From positions 41,278,747 through 41,342,746 of the forward strand of contig NC_090292.1 of the NCBI RefSeq assembly GCF_037392515.1: 64,000 nucleotides of DNA. Direction: 5' to 3'. This stretch comes from Haliotis asinina. Taxonomy: Eukaryota; Mollusca; Gastropoda; Lepetellida; Haliotidae. Positions within the stretch are counted from its first letter, which is position 1. Each line of letters begins with the position of its first letter. The translations under genes and the position numbers were made by a program. Below are positions 13,926 through 25,204 of the stretch, piece by piece. Below the pieces are notes generated by a model. That model did not search any database. It saw nothing but the letters and a program-made list of their open reading frames with translations, and was not told the origin of the DNA.

Positions 13926-14460
13926 GACATCGTCTTCGCTTTATGACCATAGCGCACCTTCCAAAACTCTACCCATCAAAAACTATCACTTTTCTGGGAA
14001 GAAAGAAAAGACCAATTTATGTTCAATAGTATATCAAACTGAGAACCTGATTTGCATTGTTCCTAAAAACGTTTTTAAAATTAATGATAAGGAATCTGTT
14101 ATCAGACAAACTACGGGGTGTCCATTCAGTTCACTATTCAATTACTTCTGGGAGGCCTGGGGGATTATCGATGCTGAACCTACGACACAGACACATATCT
14201 TACACGGCAGGGCTTTGAAAAATCAATTCTGTTGTATTTTTTTGTTCTATGTTTAAATTATACATTTTACATATACATTTGTAAATGACCACTTTGATGC
14301 CACCTTGTCGCCACATAGTCTGCCATTCTGCTACTTCAAACTGATGACGTAATCTCCAAACAGTGAATTTCATTTCCCATGGCTTGTGTGTGTGATGCTT
14401 TTTAATTGCAAGACATACTTCATTGCATGTAAACCAGCTGTGGGAGTAGCGTTAGATATG
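13926..14460. other. Unassigned sequence
   Basis: A 110-codon plus frame (13924-14256) starts inside the tRNA-like array. I recognise no domain and do not call it a gene. Confidence 0.55.
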
Positions 14461-15632
14461 TACCGTTACATGAGTGCCGATAGTGCCGTTACATGAGTGC
14501 CGAAAGTACCGTTACATGAGTGCCGATAGTGCCGTTACATGAGTGCCGATAGTGCCGTTACATGAGTGCCGATAGTGCCGTTACATGAGTGCTGATAGTA
14601 CCGTTACATGAGTGCCGATAGTGCCGTTACATATGACTCCCATTAGTACTATTACATGACTTCCCTTTGTACCATTAAATGACAGCCGTTAGTACAATTA
14701 GATGACTGCCGTAAGTACCATTACTTGAGTGCCGTTAATACCATTAGATGACTGCCGTTTGCACCATTACAGGAGTATCGTGTGTACCGTTACGGGAGTG
14801 CCGTTAGCATCGTTACAAGATTGTCTTTACTCGAGAGCCGTTACAAGAGTACCGTTACATGAGTACCGTTTGTACCTTTAGGGGAGTGCCCTAGGCATCG
14901 CTACAAGATTGTCTCTACATAAGTACCGTTTGTACCTTTACGGGAGTGCCCTAAGCATCGTTACAAGATTGTCTTTACTCGAGAGCCGTTACAAGAGTAC
15001 CGTTACATGAGTACCATTTGTACCTTTACGGGAGTGCCCTAAGCATCGTTACAAGATTGTCTTTACATAAGTACCGTTTGTACCTTTACGGGAGTGCCGT
15101 TAGCATCGTCACAAGATTGTCTTTACATAAGTACCGTTTGTACCTTTACGGGAGTGCCCTAAGCATCGTTACAAGATTGTCTTTACTCGAGAGCCGTTAC
15201 AAGAGTACCGTTTGTACCTTTACGGGAGTGCCCTAAGCATCGTTACAAGATTGTCTTTACATAAGTACCGTTTGTACCTTTAGGGGAGCGCCGTTAGCAT
15301 CGTCACAAGATTGTCTTTACATAAGTACCGTTTGTACCTTTACGGGAGTGCCCTAAGCATCGTTACAAGATTGTCTTTACTCGAGAGCCGTTACAAGAGT
15401 ACCGTTACATGAGTACCGTTTGTACCTCTACGGGAGTGCCCTAAGCATCGTCACAAGATTGTCTTTACATAAGTACCGTTTGTACCTTTACGGGAGTGCC
15501 GTTAGCACCGTTACAAAGTTGTCTTTACTTAAGTGCCGTTAGCACCGTAACATGAGTACCGTTACATTAATACCGTGAGCGCCGTGAGAATCGTTAGTAC
15601 CGCTACAGAGAGCCGTTAGTACCGTTACACTG
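14461..15632. repeat. Compound minisatellite: ~23-bp then 60-bp units
   Basis: Left part (14463-14640) repeats CCGTTACATGAGTGCCGATAG. From 14860 a 60-bp unit dominates (AAGTACCGTTTGTACC, TTTACGGGAGTGCC, GCATCGTTACAAGATTG), in places alternating with a TACTCGAGAGCCGTTAC variant. Both are built from the motif 'xCCGTTA', suggesting common ancestry. Confidence 0.93.
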
Positions 15633-15675
15633 TTCTGTTGAGGATGTTTATAATGGATCACAGTCCTTTGTTTCC

Positions 15676-15755
15676 AGCAATACTGACTGATGTAATAAAG
15701 CTCCACGAGACGTCCAGCAATACTAAGACTGATGTAATAAAGCTCCACGAGACGT
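15676..15755. repeat. Short tandem duplication, ~42 bp
   Basis: GACTGATGTAATAAAGC and TCCACGAGACGTC occur twice in a row. Confidence 0.8.
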
Positions 15756-15935
15756 CAGTACGCCATGCGACGTCGACGTTCATACGTGCTGACATCAGAT
15801 GCACTGAGCCCAGGTTATCCCCTGAGAGACTCAACATGTTGGCCAGGTCATTGTCACCCATACTGAATAATGACCACATGTCCGCATAAATCACCCTAGG
15901 GGACCATCATGTCGATCCGCCCCGTGACGTCACAG

Positions 15936-15981
15936 TGAGTGAGTGAGTTTAGTTTTACGCCGCACTCAGCTAATATGGCGG
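15936..15981 (-). mobile_element. Tail-only SINE copy with target-site duplication
   Basis: Just 46 bp of the shared tail (TGAGTGAGTGAGTTTAG and TTTTACGCCGCACTCAGC), flanked by CGTGACGTCACAG (15923-15935) and CGTGATGTCACAG (15982-15994). This fits a severely 5'-truncated retroposition event. Confidence 0.7.
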
Positions 15982-16939
15982 CGTGATGTCACAGCCCAAA
16001 CCTAAACCCTCAAACTAGTCCTTACCTTCGCTCCATACAAAATGACAGACACAGCGTTCTCACAGTCTCTTCATCCCTTTACGCCTGTCCACAAACGACA
16101 TCTTCTAGACCCGTTAAAGGAAAAATATTTGTTAATGTTACATAGTTGGCATATTGCTGGACAACGACAACAAACAAACACTTACAGTGAGAAGCCATGG
16201 CTGTTTGCCAACAAGCAGACTGGGTTGTATAGTCCTCAGGGAGCTGAGAATGAAATTCGAGTGTATTCTGTTCCAAGGATAGCAATGTAACTCTTGGAAC
16301 TTTAAAGTGACGTTCTGGTTAATTAACGCCAAACCCTGCTAATTTGGAGCCCAACAAACCTGACCAATGGAATATTGCTGAGATCGGCGTTAAACCGCAA
16401 CCAACCAACCAACTTATTTTTTATCAAATCGATCAGCACTATTCTTTCATTGCAACCGACGTATTATGTGACACGGAAATATTATTCCAATAATCCTGAC
16501 TGTGTATAAAAGTATGTCTTATTTGGATTTCTTTTTCTTTTTTTCTCTCTTTCTTTATTTTTGGCACTTCAAGGGATTGAGTTGTAGGCAAATTCGTTAA
16601 TCCAGACAATGTTTTAGAAAACGCACCTGTTTTAATTGAGATTCAGCTGAACACTTTTTATTGTGAAACATGCCCAGATCCTATACGTTTTACAATACAG
16701 AAACAGCAAGCGCATTAACATTGTTTCATAAAATTCAGTTAATATGTTCAAACTTGTCCATTGGAAAACACTTGCTTTAACGAATCTAGGCGAGAACAAC
16801 ACACGCAGCTGTTCAAGTAGTTACCACCTGAGAGAAACATGCAAATTCATGTTTTCAAAATATTTGCCCGACGTTTGGGTCACGCTTAACCACGATGATC
16901 ACGACGTAGAGGAAGGTGATATCGCCCAATGATGTGTGA

Positions 16940-17203
16940 GTGAGTGAGTTTAGTTTTACTCCGCACTCAGCAATATTCCAGCTATATGGCGACTGTCTGT
17001 GAATAATCAAGACAGGACCAGACAACCCAGTGATCAACAACATGAGCATCGATCTGCGCAGTTGGGAACCGATGACATGTCCCAACCAAGTCAGCGAGTC
17101 TGACCACCCGATCCCGTTAGTCGCCTCATACGACGAGCATAGTCGTCTTTTATGGCAAGCATGGGTTGCTGAAGGCCTATTCTACACCGGGACCTTCACG
17201 GGT
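16940..17203 (-). mobile_element. SINE-A, near full length, with target-site duplication
   Basis: Reference copy of SINE-A. Read on the plus strand it starts GTGAGTGAGTTTAG, passes TTTTACTCCGCACTCAGC, CTGTGAATAATCAAGACAGG and CCCGTTAGTCGCCTC, and ends near GGGACCTTCACGGGT. Flanks CCCAATGATGTGTGA (16925-16939) and CCCAATGGTGTGTGA (17204-17218) form a 15-bp duplication with one mismatch. No tRNA-like promoter box is evident in the head. Confidence 0.85.
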
Positions 17204-17267
17204 CCCAATGGTGTGTGACATATAAGATAACCCCCTTCCTAGTCTAAAACCAGAAATCCAGGAAGAT

Positions 17268-17535
17268 CACGCTTATATTTAGCTCACCTGTCTGAAAGAC
17301 TGCGTGACGTTACACCACGGTCGAGTTGTCAACGTCGGCGTCATTAACGTCTCGTAGGACCAATGAAGCTGAAAAATGAATCTGTCCAAAGTGAGTGAGT
17401 ATAGTTTCTTTCACGTTTATATTTAGCTCACCTGACAGTACGATTTCCTGACGTTACACCACAGCGGTGTTTTCGCCGTCGGCGTCATTAGCATCACGTT
17501 GGACCAGTCATGATGAAATCTGACAGGCGTTCTCG
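17268..17535. repeat. Diverged tandem duplication, ~145-bp period
   Basis: TATATTTAGCTCACCTG, GACGTTACACCACRG and GTCGGCGTCATTARC occur in the same order at about 17275 and 17420. Confidence 0.75.
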
Positions 17536-17567
17536 CTATTGATGAGGGTGATCTTGTCCACAGTGAA

Positions 17568-17706
17568 TGAGTGAATTTGGTTCTTCGTCTCTTATAGCAA
17601 TGTTTTGGCAATACCGAGGCAGGGTTCGCCAGAAATGGGTTTCTTACATCATACCCACGAGGGAATCGAACAAACGAACGCTGTAACCATTAGGCTACCA
17701 CACCGG
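17568..17706 (-). mobile_element. SINE-B, diverged
   Basis: GCCAGAAATGGGTTTC, GAGGGAATCGAACAAACG and GTAACCATTAGGCTACC. The gap between the B-box and A-box is shortened. Confidence 0.7.
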
Positions 17707-17766
17707 TTCTGATTTTGTCCAGAATGTTCAAAATCCACCAGGAGTTAGAATATCCCTTGATAACTA

Positions 17767-19432
17767 GACAGTGATGTTATTAACTAAAACAGTCGAGATG
17801 TTATTAACTAAAACAATCGAGATGTTATTACCTAAAACAGTCAAGATGTTATTACCTAAAACAGTCAAGATGTTATTACCTAACACAGTCGAGATGTTAT
17901 TACCTAAAACAGTCGAGATGTTATTAACTAAAACAGTCGAGATGTTATTTTCTAAAACAATCAAGATGTTATTAACTAAAACAGTCGAGATGTTATTACC
18001 TAAAACAATCAAGATGTTACTACCTAACACAGTCGAGATGTTATTAACTAAAACAGTCGAGATGTTATGACCTAAAACAGTCGAGATGTTATCAACTAAA
18101 ACAGTCAAGATGTTATTACCTAAAACAATCGAGATGTTGTTACCTAAAACAGTCGAGATGTTATTAACTAAAACAGTCAAGATGTTATTACCTAACACAA
18201 TCGAGATGTTATTACCTAAAACAGTCAAGATGTTATTACCTAACACAGTCGAGATGTTATTACCTAAAACAGTCAGGATGTTATTACCTAAAACAGTCGA
18301 GATGTTATTACCTAAAACAGTCAAGATGTTATGACCTAAAACAGTCGAGATGTTATTAACTAAAACAGTCAAGATGTTATTACCTAAAACAGTCAAGATG
18401 TTATTACCTAAAACAGTCAGGATGTTATTGCCTAAAACAGTCGAGATGTTATTAACTAAAACAATCGAGATGTTATTAACTAAAACAGTCAAGATGTTAT
18501 TACCTAAAACAGTCAAGATGTTATTACCTAAAACAGTCAGGATGTTATTGCCTAAAACAGTCGAGATGTTATTAACTAAAACAATCGAGATGTTATTAAC
18601 TAAAACAATCGAGATGTTATTAACTAAAACAGTCAAGATGTTATTACCTAAAACAGTCAAGATGTTATTACCTAAAACAGTCAGGATGTTATTGCCTAAA
18701 ACAGTCGAGATGTTATTAACTAAAACAATCGAGATGTTATTAACTAAAACAGTCAAGATGTTATTACCTAAAACAGTCAAGATGTTATTACCTAAAACAG
18801 TCAGGATGTTATTGCCTAAAACAGTCGAGATGTTATTAACTAAAACAATCGAGATGTTATTAACTAAAACAGTCAAGATGTTATTACCTAAAACAGTCAA
18901 GATGTTATTACCTAAAACAGTCAGGATGTTATTGCCTAAAACAGTCGAGATGTTATTAACTAAAACAATCGAGATGTTATTAACTAAAACAGTCAAGATG
19001 TTATTACCTAAAACAGTCAGGATGTTATTGCCTAAAACAGTCGAGATGTTATTAACTAAAACAATCGAGATGTTATTAACTAAAACAGTCGAGATGTTAT
19101 TACCTAAAACAATCGAGATGTTATTAACTAAAACAGTCGAGATGTTATTAACTAAAACAGTCGAGATGTTATTAACTAAAACAGTCGAGATGTTATTAAC
19201 TAAAACAATCGAGATGTTATTAACTAAAACAATCGAGATGTTATTACCTAAAACAGTCAGGATGTTATTGCCTAAAACAGTCGAGATGTTATTAACTAAA
19301 ACAATCGAGATGTTATTACCTAAAACAGTCGAGATGTTATTACCTAAAACAGTCGAGATGTTATTAACTAAAACAATCGAGATGTTATTACCTAAAACAG
19401 TCGAGATGTTATTAACTAAAACAGTCGAACAC
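17767..19432. repeat. Minisatellite, 24-bp unit, open on both strands
   Basis: About 69 units of the type GATGTTATTACCTAAAACAG plus TCAA/TCGA. Because 24 is divisible by 3, long frames stay open on both strands (up to 387 codons on plus, 410 on minus), encoding 8-residue repeats (LLPKTVKM and NNILTVLG). A 120-bp, five-unit higher-order repeat starts at 18421, 18541, 18685, 18805 and 18925. I treat the frames as non-coding. Confidence 0.96.
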
Positions 19433-20651
19433 CGGTATGTCTCCAGGTGGAAGCTTGTCCTTCAGTTTTCAATATCTACTCGCAATTTTCCTGTTGTGTC
19501 GAACACGTTTTAATTCGAATCACTTGATTTTCTTTCAACTTCGACGTAACGGCAATTGACTGTACAAATCATTACCGTGATGATGGCACGCATTTTCCGA
19601 ACGCATAATACATGGTGATGGTTGAAAAACATGAATTATGTGAGGTTGGCTCCTAAGTGATTAAAATGATATTGATAAAATAAATGGGATTTTTTTGTTT
19701 TGTTTTGGAGGTTTTTTTGTTTGTGCTCATTGATAACAACAATGTTATTCGGTTCGGAGAAAAAAGGCGAAATTTATAGTTGCTTAAAGTTTACAATCGT
19801 CTGTATTCAATTTGTGATCAACACATTGAGCAGTGGTTCTGCTACAAAGCTCCTCTAACAAGCACTCGTCATCGCTGTCATCGTTACATCCCATTCTACC
19901 TACAGTGCCAATCCGTCTACATCCCAGTTTACCTACAAAAATCCTGTAGGCACAATGGGAAATGATTTTTTACCCGTAGAATAAATGGGAAATGTTCAGC
20001 GTGTCGAATTCATCACTAGTCTTATGTGCATTCCGCATGCAAGGGCCACAGTTTCACAACTGGAGACTTCCTTAAATCCATAGTAAGCACAGGCATGACC
20101 CATTAGCATGAGTTCAGTGAGGATATGTCAAGCACATGGGTCGACTACGAGGAACCGGCACAGCAATATTGGGCCCAGGGCGAGTAACCATCTTGAGGGG
20201 TGGCACTATATTCCCTTACATTTTGGCAATTCCAATGAATGAAACGCATGCAGAAAGAAGATATTGCCTTCGGTTAGCTCTTGGTCCAGTTCATTTTAGT
20301 AAAGGTAGAATAAGTCAGTTCATTAACCTTACTTCCTGGTCACTGGGCACAATGGGAAGACGCCGCTATCATACAAACCCAAAGCAGAGCTGCTTGAAAT
20401 TGTCAAATGTCTCTCAGGCAAAACACAAGGGAATCACATCCAATGGAGCAGGCCAGTGACTAAAAGAAACCTGACTGGTTTAAAAATACAGAACGTTAGC
20501 ATCTTAATTGTCTTTGTTGACATTGTCGATATTAAAGATGAAAACAAAACCATATTCCGTAAGAACATGAAATGAGTGGTAATACCCACAGTTACTACAT
20601 GGCGGGACAAATGTAGTATCACAGCTGCAGTGGCATGTAGGCAATTCATCT
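19433..20651. other. Unassigned sequence
   Basis: A 107-codon plus frame at 20136-20459 has no recognisable domain. 19870-19935 shows a weak ACATCCCATTCTACCTAC / ACATCCCAGTTTACCTAC repetition. Confidence 0.55.
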
Positions 20652-20772
20652 GATGAATGAATGAATGAATGAATTCATTATATGAATGAATGAATGAATG
20701 AATGAATGAATGAATGAATGAATGAATGAATGAATGAATGAATGAATGAATGAATGAATGAATGAATGAATG
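20652..20772. repeat. (TGAA)n microsatellite
   Basis: About 28 copies, broken once near 20670-20685 by GAATTCATTATATG. Confidence 0.97.
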
Positions 20773-22028
20773 GACTTTTTTCTTACTGGTTGGGCTGGTC
20801 GGAAGGGAAAGTAATTTGGTTCAGGGAATGTCAGAAAGGCGACCGGGTGGGCTGATCGAACAAGTGGGCGTTTTATCAGTCTGCATGATTCTACACCATG
20901 CATTATGACGTGAGCCTATGTCTCCAAACCATTATTCTCGATTTTTGCATCGCAGTGGTGTGTGGTCCTGTGCATAGAGCTCAGGTCACAAATCAGGTGA
21001 GGTTAAACCACGGCGGTCGCAGAGAAATCTTGGATGGTTTACTTCCGACACCTGAGAGTTTCTCGGACATCAGTCTTGTACCATGTCGAAGCACATGCGA
21101 AGCATGTGGAATCACCTTAGGCAAGCGTGTTTGTTCACGGATTACCTCTGTTCACCCAGCAATGAATGGGTACCCGGTAGGATATTTGTGAGTAAGTAAT
21201 ATGACTGTCAACCTTCTTGCAGTTTGAGTTAACCGAGGCATTAATGTCTCAGCGTGTACGCAAGCACAAGTATGTGGAAACAAACACGTTAAAATGTCTT
21301 ATATTACCTATAATTATGCTGAATAAGTCTGCATGAACTCAAGTATCCAGTAATATAAAAGTCTGCATGTATCTAGTCTAGATGTATCTAGGTGCAAAAT
21401 GATTACTCACTGAAAGAATTAACATGGAAACATAAACACTGGACGCTCGATCAAGCAAACTCAAATACATCAGTCCCAAGCCGAAAGCCATTGGTTGCAT
21501 GAACGTCCCAGTTCAACCAATCAGCATTCCGTACTCAATGGTCACACCGCAGGATGTAATCACTTGTACACAGCAACCAGTCATTTCCGAATATTACAAG
21601 GATCCAGTTTGGTATTGCTCATCGTGGACTTACTAATGACTATTAATCAACATAGACGTTACCGTTTACCGGTGTTATTGTCTGTACTGCAATTCCGTCC
21701 GTTTCGTAAATAGTTAGCGTTTCCTGTAGTAATGTTGCTGTGATATTGGTGCCATGTTGCTAAAAGCGGGGTAAACCCAAACTAACCCACCCACTAGGAG
21801 ATGTTGTACTGCACGATATTACACGAATACAACTGCCAAAAGGTGTACCGCACCTGTGTTAATATTTAGCTAAGGGCTCTTTGACAAGGTTCATGAGAAA
21901 ATGATGGACCTCATATACACAATGTATACTCATTGAAACAAATAAGGGAACACATGAAAGTACAAGTGTTCCTTTAATTTTTTTTCCAGGTTTCTTAACA
22001 AGCTATTTATTAGTAAACGTTTCTGGGC
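20773..22028. other. Unassigned sequence
   Basis: A 97-codon plus frame at 20898-21191 has several cysteines but no recognised pattern. Nothing else seen. Confidence 0.55.
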
Positions 22029-23072
22029 TATAACTTTTTCTTTATTGTATGTCACAAGGTATCTTGGATATTATAATAACTTTTCTTTATTGTATGTCAC
22101 AACATTTCTGGGCTATCATAATAACTTTTCTTTATCGTATGTCACAACATTTCTGGGCTATCATAATAACTTTTCTTTATCGTATGTCAAAACATTTCTG
22201 GGCTATCATAATAACTTTTCTTTATCGTATGTCACAACATTTCTGGGCTATCATAATAACTTTTCTTTATCGTATGTCACAACATTTCTGGGCTATCATA
22301 ATAACTTTACTTTATTGTATGTCACAACAGTTCTTTATTGTATGTCACAACATTTCTGGGCTATCATAATAACTTTTTCTTTATTGTATGTCACAACATT
22401 TCTGGGCTATCATAATAACTTTTCTTTATTGTATGTCACAACAGTTCTTTATTATATGTCACAACATTTCTGGGCTATTATAATAACTTTTCTTTATTGT
22501 ATGTCACAACATTTCTGGGCTATTATAATAACTTTTCTTTATCGTATGTCACAACATTTCTGGGCTATCATAATAACTTTTCTTTATCGTATGTCACAAC
22601 ATTTCTGGGCTTTCATAATAACCTTTCTTTATCGTATGTCACAACATTTCTGGGCTATCATAATAACTTTTCTTTATTGTATGTCACAACATTTCTGGGC
22701 TTTCATAATAACTTTTCTTTATCGTATGTCACAACATTTCTGGGCTATCATAATAACTTTTCTTTATTGTATGTCACAACATTTCTGGGCTTTCATAATA
22801 ACTTTTCTTTATCGTATGTCACAACATTTCTGGGCTATCATAATAACTTTTCTTTATTGTATGTCACAACATTTCTGGGCTTTCATAATAACTTTTCTTT
22901 ATCGTATGTCACAACATTTCTGGGCTATTATAATAACTTTTTCTTTATTGTATGTCACAAGGTATCTTGGATATTATAATAACTTTTCTTTATTGTATGT
23001 CACAACATATCTGGGCTATTATACCAACTTTTCTTTATTGTATGTCACAACATTTCTGGGCTATTATAATAA
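22029..23072. repeat. Minisatellite, 45-bp unit
   Basis: About 23 copies with TATGTCACAACATTTCTGGG and CTATCATAATAACTTTTC. From about 22600 to 22920 units alternate CTATCA/CTTTCA, giving a 90-bp higher-order period. Multiples of 3 keep long plus-strand frames open. A 389-codon frame runs through the array and 140 bp beyond, but nothing marks it as a gene. Confidence 0.95.
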
Positions 23073-24144
23073 CTTTTTATGTATGAAAATTGTAGCCGTT
23101 TACAAACTGTTAAAGTCTGATGAGTATATGTGCGAACACTGGGGTAAGAAACCCAAATCTGATTTTGTCAAGTTTCTAAATAAAAGACATAAATATAAAA
23201 GTTTACCTTTATGAAATTTCAGTTTTTTTAATGCTCAGTACACATCTGAATCGCGGTATGAACTTGCCAACATTGCACCATCAGTGTTTTTCGTCACATG
23301 CCTGAAGGTAATATGACTACAAATCTATTATCCTGCGATCCTAACTTCACTTTAAGTGAATGTGATTGATCATAATTCAGACTGACACACGATATGCGTA
23401 CAAGGTGTGTAGTGTGTACTACAGAACACAAACTGTCTCCCAGAACTGAGGGAATGACGTAACGAATACTGGGCCACTGTCTGTTTTTTATACAATCCTA
23501 TAATTCTCATCGTACGAGCTCTCCGCAGTGGAAGACAATAAAAGTCTGTATACATGAGGGTAACAACAAACCAGAGATTTAAATGAGCGCATTCACAGCT
23601 TACTCGTGTATCAGAAATGAAATGGTCCGTGTGTTCGCTATACCCTGTGGTACTTACACGATAAGCAAACCTACATCGCTCTGTTCAGAGAAATCGACCA
23701 AGCACGGCTTCTCATATGTTAATAACCATTGACTGGTATGTTGTGGTGACCTACTTCAACGACTGGTGACCTACTTCAACTGTAAGTGACCCACTTTGGC
23801 TACCCTTGCCTTCAGTTGTTGATCATGCACTGTAACAGATGGCTTTACTGGACCAGAAACAACACACTTTAGTCAACCCTGTATTGCTTTAACTATTGTT
23901 GACGGACTTTTGCTATTGTAAACTACTCCAGCTTTCATTTTAGCAAATACTTGTTAAGCAATGAGTTGGTAATGAAGCTTAAGGCTATATGAATAACATG
24001 GAACTACGTTTTGCTTGTCGACTGCAAGGTATCTACACTCAATCACCAAACGTCATTAAAAAAGTTGTTATAAAGGGTATTATTGTCATTTTCACGACTG
24101 TTAATCAATTTATGAGACTGTTTTACTCATTTTAACATGAGGAC
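23073..24144. other. Unassigned sequence
   Basis: Holds the tail of the frame that leaves the 45-bp array (to 23214) and a short GACTGGTGACCTACTTCAAC duplication at 23740-23780. No gene. Confidence 0.55.
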
Positions 24145-24232
24145 AATGTGTGAAGCCCTTTTATGGTGTCCCCCGCCGTGATATTGCTGGAATATTGGCA
24201 AAAGCAGCGTAAAACAAAACTCACTCACTCAC
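24145..24232 (+). mobile_element. SINE-B, 5'-truncated
   Basis: TGTGTGAAGCCCTTTTATGG, CCCGCCGTGATATTGCTGG and the CTCACTCACTCAC tail. The tRNA-like head is absent. Confidence 0.75.
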
Positions 24233-24277
24233 AGTTGACATTTATGAAAGTGCGGATGAATAGATTGTAAGCCTAAA

Positions 24278-24494
24278 GTGAGTGAGTGAGTATTATAAAT
24301 TTTGGTCGGATTGCTATGTAACCCCAGCAACAAAATGAGATCTTCTGTAAATAATCGAGCATGGTCAAGACAATGCAGTGATTCAGCAACGATCAACGCA
24401 ATCGGGATGCAATGCCGTGCACTTATCAAGTCAGCGAACCTGACCACCCGATCCCTCCTACGAAAAACACTGTTCGCTGAAGATCAATTCAAAC
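24278..24494 (-). mobile_element. SINE-A, diverged
   Basis: GTGAGTGAGTGAGTATT, TCTGTAAATAATCGAGCATGG, ACAATGCAGTGATTCAGC and GCGAACCTGACCACCCGATC. The first module is substituted and the 5' head is cut. Confidence 0.7.
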
Positions 24495-24497
24495 TCG

Positions 24498-24536
24498 AAG
24501 TGAGTGAGTGAGTGAGTGAGTGAGTGAGTGAGTGCG
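24498..24536. repeat. (GAGT)n microsatellite
   Basis: AGTGAGTG run directly after the SINE-A copy at 24278-24494. Confidence 0.9.
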
Positions 24537-25204
24537 GAAGTGAGAGTAATGAAGGGAAAAAGGAATGGAAATTCAAGTTATCCATATGAATTGTACTAGT
24601 GCATATAAACTGCCACTGCTTATTAACAATATGTACATAAAACAATCAACAAACGTTACGAAAATAGAGGGCATTATATGAGTGCCCATATACCAGCTAA
24701 AGCAGGTATATACCAATATTTAGGCACGAGTGTCGTAAACATATAGTATGATATGGGCAAGCATATAATATTCTGTTTATTACTTAAGTCGCTCGATCAA
24801 ATACTTGATAGGAAGGACACCCGTTTCGCATAATTCGTATACAACGAGACCTCCAATCCACAAACGTGAAGTACCATACGGATGGACTTTTCAAAATACG
24901 GACAGTCAGTATTAGGTCCTGTACGTCGAGACGGTGCGTATTTAACCATTTACACTTCGCCCAAGTTAAACTGACATAAAAAAGAAAGAACATAACTTCA
25001 ATCAATGTTTATCAGTACTTACAATGGACACAGACGTGTAGCAGTCATTTACAATTCTTTTCTATAAGAGTCCTTTTTCGTAAACTCATAGCGAAGCTGT
25101 GTTCGGTAACTGTGCTTGTTTCAGTAAAGGGGATCACCGGCCCATTATATAGGCACATGCAACATGATGTGTATGAGACGATGAAGTACCGTAAGATACC
25201 ACAT

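Noticed and set aside
13444-13957. Minus frames of 130-140 codons with repeated PPAFHSPGG-type motifs
   Set aside because: Antisense of the tRNA-like tandem array. Three overlapping frames are open, none with gene context.
15018-15236. Frame with repeated LYLYGSALSIVTRLSLHKY motif
   Set aside because: Product of the 60-bp tandem unit, interrupted wherever the TACTCGAG variant occurs.
17764-18996. 410-codon minus frame and 387-codon plus frame of perfect octapeptide repeats
   Set aside because: They follow purely from a 24-bp minisatellite. Both strands are open and there is no flanking gene structure.
22045-23214. 389-codon plus frame of 15-residue repeats
   Set aside because: Explained by a 45-bp minisatellite. 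Other plus frames are open too, and no splice or start context supports it.
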